Part shown: piece after piece, positions 1-6,283 of the stretch
How the letters are laid out: every line of letters starts with the position of its first letter
Numbering within the stretch: position 1 is the stretch's first letter
Assembly (NCBI GenBank): GCA_903902945.1
Contig: CAIUWU010000141.1
Location: forward strand, 1-7,877
Direction of reading: 5' to 3'
Source: an uncultured Pseudomonadota bacterium
GTDB lineage: Bacteria; Pseudomonadota; Gammaproteobacteria; Methylococcales; Methylomonadaceae
Length of the DNA: 7,877 nucleotides
The notes under the pieces: generated by a model
Told to the model about the DNA's origin: nothing
Databases searched by the model: none
The model's input: only the letters and a program-made list of their open reading frames with translations
Translations under genes and position numbers: made by a program

Positions 1-706
1 GCGTAATTATGTCCATCTCAGCACAGGCAACTATCACCCCAAAACCGCCAAACTCTACACCGACTACGGCTTGTTCAGCTGCGACAAAGAACTGGGCGAA
101 GATGTGCGCCGGGTGTTCATGCAGCTGACCAGCCTCGGCAAAGTCAGCAAGCTCAATAAATTGCTGCAGTCGCCTTTCACCTTGCATCCGGGACTGATCA
201 GGATGATCGATAAGGAAGCCGAACTGGCTAAAAAAGGCAAAGCTGCGCAGATCATTATCAAAGTCAATGCGATTGTCGAAGAACAGGCGATTCAGGCCCT
301 GTACCGCGCTTCGCAGGCCGGCGTCAAAATTCAGCTGATCGTGCGGGGTATCTGCTGTCTGCGCCCCGGTATTCCGGGTATTTCTGAAAACATTGAAGTC
401 CGTGCCATCGTCGGCCGCTTTCTGGAACACACCCGTATCTATGCATTTATGAATGATGGCGACTGGCTGGTTTATGCCTCCAGCGCCGACTTGATGGACA
501 GAAATATGTTTCGTCGGGTGGAAGTCTGTTTCCCGGTTACCGAGAAGAGACTCGCCGAGCGGATTCTGAGCGATCTGAAAGCCTATAACAAAGACAATTC
601 GCAGGCCTGGATTCTGCAACCCGATGGTCAATATCGGCAGATGACGCCGGGCGAAAATCCAGCATTTCAGGTACAGACTGAACTACTGAAACATTTTTGC
701 TCTTAA
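1..706 (+). CDS. ppk1: Polyphosphate kinase 1, C-terminal part (5' end outside window)
   Basis: PPK1 reversibly transfers the terminal phosphate of ATP onto a growing inorganic polyphosphate chain. The reading frame is open from base 2 and gives 234 residues up to the TAA at 704-706; the gene starts before the window, so the N-terminal domains and the principal phospho-histidine region cannot be seen. The family signature HLSTGNYHPKTAKLYTDYG lies at the very start. The C-terminal domain follows, with GVKIQLIVRGICCLRPGIPG and then IVGRFLEHTRIY. The His in LEHTR (codon 428-430) aligns with the second conserved His of the family, which I equate with His592 of E. coli PPK. The segment YASSADLMDRNMFRRVEV is also typical. 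dnaQ begins 11 bases downstream on the same strand, so the two are probably co-transcribed. The assignment is firm; only the length and start are unknown. Confidence 0.95.
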   Translation, partial: RNYVHLSTGNYHPKTAKLYTDYGLFSCDKELGEDVRRVFMQLTSLGKVSKLNKLLQSPFTLHPGLIRMIDKEAELAKKGKAAQIIIKVNAIVEEQAIQALYRASQAGVKIQLIVRGICCLRPGIPGISENIEVRAIVGRFLEHTRIYAFMNDGDWLVYASSADLMDRNMFRRVEVCFPVTEKRLAERILSDLKAYNKDNSQAWILQPDGQYRQMTPGENPAFQVQTELLKHFCS

Positions 707-717
707 CAGGATTGTCC

Positions 718-1434
718 ATGCAACACCACAGCCGCCAGCAACGCCAGATTGTGCTTGATACCGAAACCACCGGCATCAATCCCAAAGAGGGTCACCGGAT
801 CATTGAAATTGGTTGTGTCGAATTGCTCAACCGCCGGCTGACCCACAATCGCTTCCATGTCTATCTGAATCCAGACCGGGAAATCGATGCCGGTGCAATT
901 GAAGTGCACGGTATCAGTAATGAATTTTTGCGCGATAAACCCCGCTTTAACGAAGTCGTCGAAGACTTCATGGCGTTTATTGCCGATGCCGAACTGATTA
1001 TTCATAACGCGCCTTTCGATGTTGGCTTTATTAATCATGAATTAGGCTTGCTGGGACACGGCGACCATGCACTGGACCGCCATTGCAAGGTGTTCGACAC
1101 CCTGGCATTCGCCCGCAAAAAACATCCCGGCGCCCGTAACAGCCTGGATGCACTCTGCAAGCGCTATGGCATAGACAACAGTCACCGTGAATTACACGGC
1201 GCTTTACTCGATGCCGAGATTCTGGCCGATGTCTATCTGCTGATGACCGGCGGTCAGTCCTCGCTGCTGGATGATCACGGCGATGCCGCTAACACTGAAC
1301 AGCAGGCGATTGTCAGACTCGCTGCCGACCGGCCGCCGTTAAAAGTGATTCACTGTAATGATGACGAGTTAGCCGCCCATCAGCAGCGGCTGGCAAAAAT
1401 CAGCAAAATCAGCGGCCTCAATCTTTGGGAATAA
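718..1434 (+). CDS. dnaQ: DNA polymerase III epsilon subunit (3'-5' proofreading exonuclease)
   Basis: Epsilon removes misincorporated nucleotides during replication and sits in the polymerase core with alpha and theta. The 238-residue product is close to the usual length (E. coli 243). All three DEDDh exonuclease motifs are intact: ExoI DTETTG with D14 and E16, ExoII HNAPFD with H96 and D101, and ExoIII HGALLDAE with H160 and D165. After the nuclease domain, QSSLLD (residues 180-185) sits where E. coli epsilon has its weak beta-clamp-binding motif, after the same MTGG tetrapeptide. The last 30 residues (ELAAHQQRLAKI, ending LNLWE) match the tail that binds the alpha subunit. ATG 718 is chosen because ACAGGA at 706-711 is a suitable ribosome site; an in-frame TTG at 697 would overlap ppk1 and adds no conserved sequence. 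The gene is convergent with rpoS, with stop codons 10 bases apart. Confidence 0.95.
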   Translation: MQHHSRQQRQIVLDTETTGINPKEGHRIIEIGCVELLNRRLTHNRFHVYLNPDREIDAGAIEVHGISNEFLRDKPRFNEVVEDFMAFIADAELIIHNAPFDVGFINHELGLLGHGDHALDRHCKVFDTLAFARKKHPGARNSLDALCKRYGIDNSHRELHGALLDAEILADVYLLMTGGQSSLLDDHGDAANTEQQAIVRLAADRPPLKVIHCNDDELAAHQQRLAKISKISGLNLWE

Positions 1435-1444
1435 AACTGCAGCG

Positions 1445-2425
1445 TTAATCCAGCAGGCTGTCAGCACCATAGCCTGCCTGCTCCAGTAACTCCCTGAGTT
1501 TCTTTAGGGCGCCTAACTGAATCTGCCTGACCCGTTCGCGGGTAACACCAATCTGCAGCGCGATCTGTTCCAGGGTCTCTACTTCAAAACCGCACAGACC
1601 GTAGCGCCGATAGATCACCTCCCGCTGCCGGTCCGCCAGCATACTCAGCCAGTCATCCAGTTGCTGCTCGATAAACTGATCATGCAGCCAGTCAGCCGGA
1701 AAAAGCGAAGCCTGGTCTGGCAAAGTATCCAGCAGCGATTTATCGCCGTCTTGAGTCAATGGCGCATCAACCGAATACATGGCCTGATCGAGTTTTATGA
1801 ATCTGGCAACCGTATGCTCCGATTTTTCGACAAAACCGGCAATCTCTTCGATGCTGGGATCATGGCCCAGTGTCTGACTCAGTGTCCGCCTGGCTTTGAC
1901 ATAGACCTGCATTTCTTTGGCGACATGCACCGGCAGACGCACCGTGCGCACCTGATTGATCAGCGCATTTTCAATAAACTGGCGTATCCAGCAAGTTGCA
2001 TAAGTAGAAAAGCGGAAACCGCGACTGGCATCGAATTTATCGACTGCACGAATCAGCCCCAGATTACCTTCTTCAATCAGATCCAGTATCGGCAAGCCGC
2101 GGTAACGGTAGCGGTTGGCAATTTTGACTACCAGCCTTAAATTGCTTTCTATCATGGTATGTCGCGCCCCCGAATCCCCCTGAGCCGCCCGGGTGCCGAT
2201 CACTCGCTCTTCTTCGACACTTAGCAACCGGGAATGCCGGAGTTGTTGCAGATAGATCCGGGTGGCATCGCGATGAGTGTCATCGACCCAGTAATCGGCT
2301 TCGCTATCCAGCAAACCACCGATACTTTCACAGTCTTCGGTGCTTTCGATCAATGACTCGGGTGAGGGATTTGTTGCTTCAGAATGGCCGGGCAGTAACG
2401 AAAACTCATCCACTTCTTCTGTCAT
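1445..2425 (-). CDS. rpoS: RNA polymerase sigma factor RpoS (stationary phase / general stress)
   Basis: RpoS directs core RNA polymerase to stationary-phase and stress promoters. The 326-residue protein (E. coli 330) has an acidic N-terminus, region 1.2 from DATRIYLQQL (53-62), region 2 from MIESNLRLVVKIANRY to about residue 165, region 3, and a region 4.2 helix-turn-helix with TRERVRQIQ (295-303). K170, in RLPVHVAKE, occupies the position that is Lys173 in E. coli RpoS and Glu458 in RpoD, which supports RpoS over RpoD. Residues Q149 and E152, equivalent to the E. coli RpoS residues implicated in reading promoter position -12, are kept. Two positions are odd: C145 replaces the first Trp of the WWIRQ melting dyad, and N153 replaces the Arg that follows the -12 recognition residues. 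It lies 32 bases after nlpD, the classic arrangement. A strong ribosome site at 2431-2437 supports the ATG start. Confidence 0.93.
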   Translation of the reverse strand: MTEEVDEFSLLPGHSEATNPSPESLIESTEDCESIGGLLDSEADYWVDDTHRDATRIYLQQLRHSRLLSVEEERVIGTRAAQGDSGARHTMIESNLRLVVKIANRYRYRGLPILDLIEEGNLGLIRAVDKFDASRGFRFSTYATCWIRQFIENALINQVRTVRLPVHVAKEMQVYVKARRTLSQTLGHDPSIEEIAGFVEKSEHTVARFIKLDQAMYSVDAPLTQDGDKSLLDTLPDQASLFPADWLHDQFIEQQLDDWLSMLADRQREVIYRRYGLCGFEVETLEQIALQIGVTRERVRQIQLGALKKLRELLEQAGYGADSLLD

Positions 2426-2430
2426 GCAGA

Positions 2431-2437
2431 ACCTCCC
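2431..2437 (-). promoter_or_regulatory. Ribosome binding site of rpoS
   Basis: Read on the minus strand this is GGGAGGT, five bases before the rpoS ATG. It is among the strongest Shine-Dalgarno matches in the window and fixes the start. The nlpD-rpoS gap is only 32 bases and shows no promoter of its own, so rpoS must be transcribed from within or upstream of nlpD. Confidence 0.8.
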
Positions 2438-2457
2438 TGCAGCTTGGCAGTAGTCAG

Positions 2458-3198
2458 TTATGGCTCCGGCAAATACCCCTGCGGATTGACCGGATCCCCG
2501 TTTTTCCTGATTTCAAAATGGATGACAGAGGACGGATGACGATCTTCGGCCTCAGCAATCGGCTGACCTTTAGCGACGCTATCGCCTTGCCTGACCAGCA
2601 GCCGACGGTTATTGCCATAAGCGGTCAGATAGGTTTCATCGTGTTTGATAATCAGCAGATTACCGTAACCGAGAATGCTGTCGCCGCTGTAAACCACCTT
2701 GCCTGCTGCCACTGCGACCACGGTCTGCCCTGCATTGACTGCAATATCGACGCCTTTATTGAGATCATTATCAAACGCTCTGACAATCCGGCCTTTGACT
2801 GGCCATAGCCAGTCCGGTTTCAAGGGCTGCAAGCTCTTTAGTGGAACCAGGGATTGTTTGCTATCGGCAGAACGGCGCGTCTTGGCCGCCTCCGCAGCGG
2901 GCCCGACTCTAACAGAATCACTAGGTGGCTTCAAGCGTAAAACCTGCCCTTCCTTGAGCAAATACGGGGGCTGTAGGCCATTCCACGACGCCAGTGTCTG
3001 ATAATCAATGCCGACGCGTACGCTGATCACCAGCAGGCTGTCACCTTTGGCAACGATATAGCTGGAGGTCTGATTACGCGATTGCAGCCGGGTACTATCC
3101 TGCCCCCATTTAGGCATTTGCATATAACCACCTTCACGACTGCACCAAGCGGTCATCGCCAGTAAACTGATCACAACCAGCAGTTTCATCAACGACAT
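2458..3198 (-). CDS. nlpD: NlpD-like LysM / LytM (M23) cell-wall protein, probable amidase activator
   Basis: NlpD proteins act in the periplasm, bind peptidoglycan and in E. coli activate the amidase AmiC at division. This 246-residue product has a short basic and hydrophobic N-terminal export signal (about 1-18), a LysM domain at 46-90 (YIVAKGDSLL to EGQVLRLKP), a low-complexity linker (about 91-128) and a LytM domain from WPVKGRIVRAF (132) to the end. The M23 site is degenerate. N147 in LNKGVDI stands where active peptidases have the zinc His, as it does in E. coli NlpD, and YGNN (194-197) lacks the His of the usual YAH segment. D151 and H227 (HFEIR) remain. It is therefore probably a non-catalytic regulator. 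The only Cys, C19 in MTAWC, suggests a lipoprotein, but Trp at -1 is not a standard lipobox. The start lies 3 bases after the upstream J-domain stop, with GAGG inside that gene. Its place directly before rpoS supports the name. Confidence 0.88.
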   Translation of the reverse strand: MSLMKLLVVISLLAMTAWCSREGGYMQMPKWGQDSTRLQSRNQTSSYIVAKGDSLLVISVRVGIDYQTLASWNGLQPPYLLKEGQVLRLKPPSDSVRVGPAAEAAKTRRSADSKQSLVPLKSLQPLKPDWLWPVKGRIVRAFDNDLNKGVDIAVNAGQTVVAVAAGKVVYSGDSILGYGNLLIIKHDETYLTAYGNNRRLLVRQGDSVAKGQPIAEAEDRHPSSVIHFEIRKNGDPVNPQGYLPEP

Positions 3199-3201
3199 GG
3201 C

Positions 3202-3696
3202 TTAAGGCCTCAGTAAAGTCTGTTTGGCCAGATTAATCTGCGCGGCCAGATAATTGGAGCCACCTTTATCCGGATGCACTCTGGCTATCAGCTGCCGGTG
3301 AGCCTGAATGATGTCGGCTTCGCTGGCACCGGCCTGCAAGCCCAGAATCTCCAGCGCCTGTTCGCGGCTCATGGCATTGGTTGCCGGTTTGGCGGCAGCA
3401 CCTGACTGATAGCTATGCTGCTGTCGCCATAGCCAGAGTTTCTGTAAATAAGGAGCATATTTGACCAGCAGCGGCAGCGCCCGCATCAGAAAAGTCCCCA
3501 GCAGGCCCAGCAAGCCGATCAGCACACTCAGCCGACCGGTAACAATCAGGCCAATGATGATCGCGATCATCAGCGCCACGCTTATATTCTTGAGCCGCTG
3601 TTGCAGCCATTGCCCAGGGCTAGGCTGCAAACGGGGTACAACCCAGTAAGCCCAGATCAGCACCAGCAAAGCCAACAATATATACAGGCGTATCAC
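3202..3696 (-). CDS. Membrane-anchored J-domain (DnaJ-like) protein
   Basis: J domains stimulate the ATPase of Hsp70 (DnaK) chaperones and recruit them to particular sites. In this 164-residue protein two to three hydrophobic segments (about 2-20, 38-53 and 56-72) are followed by a basic and aromatic stretch and a linker rich in Ala and Gln (about 75-108). A compact C-terminal J domain occupies about 109-164, with the diagnostic HPD at 141-143 in RVHPDKGGSNYLA. Membrane segment first, J domain last and the HPDKGGS sequence resemble Tim14/Pam18 and DNAJC19 rather than DnaJ, CbpA or DjlA; there is no Gly/Phe region, zinc finger or substrate-binding domain. The start is GTG, five bases after GAGGAG at 3702-3707. 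It is the first gene of a tight group with nlpD and rpoS. The J domain should face the cytoplasm if it works with DnaK. The partner and client are unknown, so no gene symbol is given. Confidence 0.85.
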   Translation of the reverse strand: MIRLYILLALLVLIWAYWVVPRLQPSPGQWLQQRLKNISVALMIAIIIGLIVTGRLSVLIGLLGLLGTFLMRALPLLVKYAPYLQKLWLWRQQHSYQSGAAAKPATNAMSREQALEILGLQAGASEADIIQAHRQLIARVHPDKGGSNYLAAQINLAKQTLLRP

Positions 3697-3777
3697 CTCA
3701 TCTCCTCAGCGCAGTCCTAACAAGGCCGGTCATAATAGCTTAAAATGCAGCTCCGCTTACAACCGCTGCCTGGATTG
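3697..3777. promoter_or_regulatory. Divergent control region between the J-domain gene and mobB
   Basis: This is the only divergent gap in the window, so promoters for both the nlpD-rpoS group and mobB-moeA should lie in it or extend into the first codons. An AT-rich patch at 3731-3745 holds overlapping -10-like hexamers: CATAAT at 3731-3736 on the plus strand and TATTAT (complement of 3732-3737) on the minus strand. The minus copy has a weak TTGTAA (complement of 3757-3762) 19 bases upstream; the plus copy has no convincing -35. The ribosome site GAGGAG for the J-domain gene is the complement of 3702-3707. The promoter calls are inference from a small region. Confidence 0.35.
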
Positions 3778-4308
3778 ATGATTAACGCCACCGTTCCCTT
3801 GCTAGGATTTGCCGCTTATAGCGGTACCGGTAAAACCACCCTGCTGACACAACTGCTGCCGCTACTCAAGCAACACGGTCTGCGGGTTGCCGTCATCAAG
3901 CACAGTCATCATGATTTTGAGATCGATCAGCCCGGTAAAGATAGTCACCAACTCCGAGCTGCGGGGGCCACTCCGATGCTGCTGGTTTCACCCTATCGCC
4001 GGGTGATTATCAGCGAACGTGATCCGGCATCAGCCGTAACTTTAAGCGATCAGCTTCAGGCCTTGAGTGATGAAGCGCTGGATCTGATTCTGGTGGAAGG
4101 TTTTCGCGATGAGGCGTTTCCCAAAATAGAACTGCACCGGCCGCTGCTCAACAAACCCTTACTGTATCCAGATGATCACTGCATTATTGCAATTGCCAGC
4201 GATCAGCCGCTGGATCCCCCGGCGTCACTACCTTGTCTCGACCTTAATCAGCCGCGCCTGATCGCCGACTTTATCCTGCAACTGTTTCCCGAACTTGACC
4301 ATGACTGA
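3778..4308 (+). CDS. mobB: Molybdopterin-guanine dinucleotide biosynthesis protein MobB
   Basis: MobB is a GTP-binding accessory protein for late molybdenum-cofactor synthesis; it assists MobA, which attaches GMP to the cofactor. From the ATG at 3778 the product has 176 residues, the usual family size. It opens with VPLLGFAAYSGTGKTTLL, whose P-loop spans about 13-20 with K19 and T20. KHSHHDFEIDQPGKDSHQLR (41-60) is the second family hallmark, and DLILVEGFRDE (102-112) resembles a Walker B region. An upstream in-frame ATG at 3745 would add 11 residues, but E. coli MobB begins only a few residues before this P-loop region, and 3745 lies almost on the predicted transcription start; neither start has a good Shine-Dalgarno. 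The stop overlaps the start of moeA. No mobA is present in the window, so the GMP-transfer partner must lie elsewhere. Confidence 0.9.
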   Translation: MINATVPLLGFAAYSGTGKTTLLTQLLPLLKQHGLRVAVIKHSHHDFEIDQPGKDSHQLRAAGATPMLLVSPYRRVIISERDPASAVTLSDQLQALSDEALDLILVEGFRDEAFPKIELHRPLLNKPLLYPDDHCIIAIASDQPLDPPASLPCLDLNQPRLIADFILQLFPELDHD

Positions 4309-5545
4309 TATTTGCTATCCTGCCCGCGCGCCACTGCTGTCTGTGCTGCAAGCACAGCAAGCAATTGCTGCGGTGATCAATACCATTCAGGACACTGAAT
4401 TGTTGCCACTCGATCAGGTGCTGGGCAGAGTGCTGGCCACAGCGCTTGCCTCACCGATTGCGATTCCCCCCCAGGCGAATGCCGCTATGGATGGTTACGG
4501 CTTTGCCGCTGCCGATAGGGTTAAAGATGAAATTTTTAGCTTACAGCAAGTGGGCATTTCCTGGGCCGGCAAACCTTTTGCAAAAAAATTGCAAGCCGGA
4601 CAATGTGTCCGCATTTTCACCGGCGCCGTAGTACCTGAGGGTGTCGACAGCGTGATTGCCCAGGAACAAATCCGCCGTGACGGCGACAGCATTGTGTTTC
4701 CGGCTGACACTGCACCCTATAAAAATATTCGTGCCGCAGGCAGCGATGTCCAGCAAGATCAATTACTACTGACTGCCGGCAAGGTTCTGACTGCCGTTGA
4801 TATAGGGCTGCTGGCTTCGGCCGGCATCAGCCAAGTCGCGGTGAAACGCCGGCTGAAAATTGGCTTTTTTTCCAGCGGAGATGAACTGGTCAGTCTCGGC
4901 CAGCCTTTGCTGCCCGGACAGATTTATGACAGCAACCGCCATCAACTCCGGGCACTGCTGCAAAACCCGCAATACCAGCCAAGCGATCTGGGGATTATCA
5001 AAGACGATCCGGCTCTACTGGAACAGACGCTGCTCAGTGCCGCAGCGGCACATGATGTCCTGATTTCCACCGGCGGCGCTTCGGTCGGTGATGCCGACTT
5101 TATCCGCCAGTGTCTGGCAAACTGCGGTGTAGTCGAGTTCTGGAAAATTGCGGTCAAGCCCGGCAAGCCGCTCGCTTTCGGCCGAATTGGCGATTGCCTG
5201 TTTTTTGGTCTGCCCGGCAATCCGGTAGCGGTGCTGGTCAGCTTTGAAAAATTTGTCAGACCGGCGCTGGCGCAACTGGCCGGCGCCCGACCCTGTCACA
5301 CGCTGGCATTCAAAGTGCGCTGCGACAGCCGTCTGCGTAAAGGGGCCGGACGTCAGGAATATCAGCGCGGCCTTCTCCGACAAGACCGCAACGGTGAGCT
5401 AAGCGTGATTCTGGCCGGCGGACAGGATTCTCATCAGCTCAACAGCGCCAGCAATGCCAATTGTTTTATCGTGCTGGAGCCTGACAACCAGGGCGTGGAA
5501 GCCGGTGAAATGGTAACCGTGGAACCGTTTCAGACCGTGTTATGA
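4301..5545 (+). CDS. moeA: Molybdopterin molybdenumtransferase MoeA
   Basis: MoeA inserts molybdate into adenylylated molybdopterin to make active molybdenum cofactor in the cytoplasm. The 414-residue product matches the usual length (E. coli 411). The family motif NAAMDGYGF (D64) lies in the N-terminal part and is followed by IFTGAVVPEGVDSVIAQEQI. The MoCF-binding domain (about 183-325) contains SSGDEL (D194, E195), STGGASVGDADF (D264, D266) and LPGNPVAVLVSFEKF. The C-terminal domain (about 340-410) carries GRQEYQRG and the hydrophobic-polar pattern of the MoeA tail. ATG 4301 overlaps the end of mobB by 8 bases (ATGACTGA), which suggests translational coupling; there is no clear separate ribosome site. 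An in-frame TTG at 4295 is less likely. The gene is convergent with lolD, with 54 bases between the stops. Confidence 0.95.
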   Translation: MTDICYPARAPLLSVLQAQQAIAAVINTIQDTELLPLDQVLGRVLATALASPIAIPPQANAAMDGYGFAAADRVKDEIFSLQQVGISWAGKPFAKKLQAGQCVRIFTGAVVPEGVDSVIAQEQIRRDGDSIVFPADTAPYKNIRAAGSDVQQDQLLLTAGKVLTAVDIGLLASAGISQVAVKRRLKIGFFSSGDELVSLGQPLLPGQIYDSNRHQLRALLQNPQYQPSDLGIIKDDPALLEQTLLSAAAAHDVLISTGGASVGDADFIRQCLANCGVVEFWKIAVKPGKPLAFGRIGDCLFFGLPGNPVAVLVSFEKFVRPALAQLAGARPCHTLAFKVRCDSRLRKGAGRQEYQRGLLRQDRNGELSVILAGGQDSHQLNSASNANCFIVLEPDNQGVEAGEMVTVEPFQTVL

Positions 5546-5599
5546 AACTGCCGGAATGCGCTGACTGACAACCACATCCCGACATCAGAACTGATCGCT

Positions 5600-6283
5600 T
5601 CAGCGACTGACGATCAAGCCGTCTTCCATGTGCAACACTCGGTCCATCCGCGCCGCCAGATCCGGATCGTGAGTCACCAGCAGAAAACTGACTTGCAATT
5701 CCCGGTTCAGTTCCAGCATCAGCTGATAAATCTGCTCGGCGGTTTTGCTATCCAGATTACCGGTAGGTTCATCGGCCAGCACACATTTGGGATTATTAAT
5801 CAAAGCTCTGGCCACTGCCGCCCGCTGCCGTTCACCACCGGACAATTCGCCGGGTTTATGCTCGATACGATGCCCGAGACCCACCCGTTTTAGCAAGGCA
5901 ACTGCCCGCTGCTGAGCAGTTTTAATCTCATGGCCGCCAATTAGCAGCGGCATGGCGACGTTTTCCAGCACGGTGAATTCGCCCAGCAGGTGATGGAACT
6001 GATAGATAAAACCCAGACCGCTATTGCGTAACTGACTCAGTTTGGCGGCGCTGATCGCATTCAGATCGTTACCATCCAGGATCACTTTGCCCGAAGTCGG
6101 CTTTTCCAGACCACCGAGCAAATGCATCAGGGTACTCTTACCAGAGCCGGAGGCCCCCATGATAGCCACCCGCTCACCGGCAACGATTTGCAGGTCGACA
6201 CCTTTTAAGACTTCGACATTCAGAGCCCCCTGCTCATAGCGTTTGGTGAGCTGTTGCGATTCCAAAATCACCCGATTACTCAT
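5600..6283 (-). CDS. lolD: Lipoprotein-releasing system ATP-binding protein LolD
   Basis: LolD is the cytoplasmic ATPase of the Lol transporter, which lifts outer-membrane lipoproteins from the inner membrane and passes them to LolA. The 227-residue protein has all ABC motifs in order: Walker A GASGSGKST (43-51), the Q-loop at Q95 in YQFHHLLGEFTVLEN, the signature LSGGERQR (147-154), Walker B CVLADEP (167-173), the D-loop NLDS and the switch H205 in VTHD. The FHHLLGEFTVLENVAMP segment after the Q-loop is characteristic of LolD compared with MacB-type relatives. Its ATG overlaps the stop of the preceding permease gene by 8 bases (ATGAGTAA), showing a coupled pair. No further Lol gene follows, since moeA arrives from the other side. 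Confidence 0.95.
   Translation of the reverse strand: MSNRVILESQQLTKRYEQGALNVEVLKGVDLQIVAGERVAIMGASGSGKSTLMHLLGGLEKPTSGKVILDGNDLNAISAAKLSQLRNSGLGFIYQFHHLLGEFTVLENVAMPLLIGGHEIKTAQQRAVALLKRVGLGHRIEHKPGELSGGERQRAAVARALINNPKCVLADEPTGNLDSKTAEQIYQLMLELNRELQVSFLLVTHDPDLAARMDRVLHMEDGLIVSR

Noticed and set aside
1661..2140. A 159-codon open frame on the plus strand, opposite rpoS
   Set aside because: It lies wholly inside rpoS, its translation shows no recognisable domain, and the opposite strand encodes a well-conserved sigma factor; it is a shadow frame.
2757..2800. Possible rpoS promoter inside nlpD (GATAAT on the minus strand, complement of 2771-2776)
   Set aside because: An internal nlpD promoter for rpoS is known in E. 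coli, but here no -35 element lies at 16-18 bases upstream (the nearest TTGTCA is 8 bases away), so the match is not above chance.
2353..2808. A 151-codon open frame on the plus strand across the rpoS-nlpD junction
   Set aside because: Both strands cannot be under the observed constraint; the minus strand carries the RpoS N-terminus and the LytM domain, and this frame has no motif or ribosome site of note.
5546..5615. Possible terminator hairpin between moeA and lolD (GATCG at about 5593 with CGATC at about 5611, and CGCT/AGCG inside)
   Set aside because: The stems are only four to five base pairs, the structure extends into lolD, and no run of T follows on either strand; not convincing as an intrinsic terminator.
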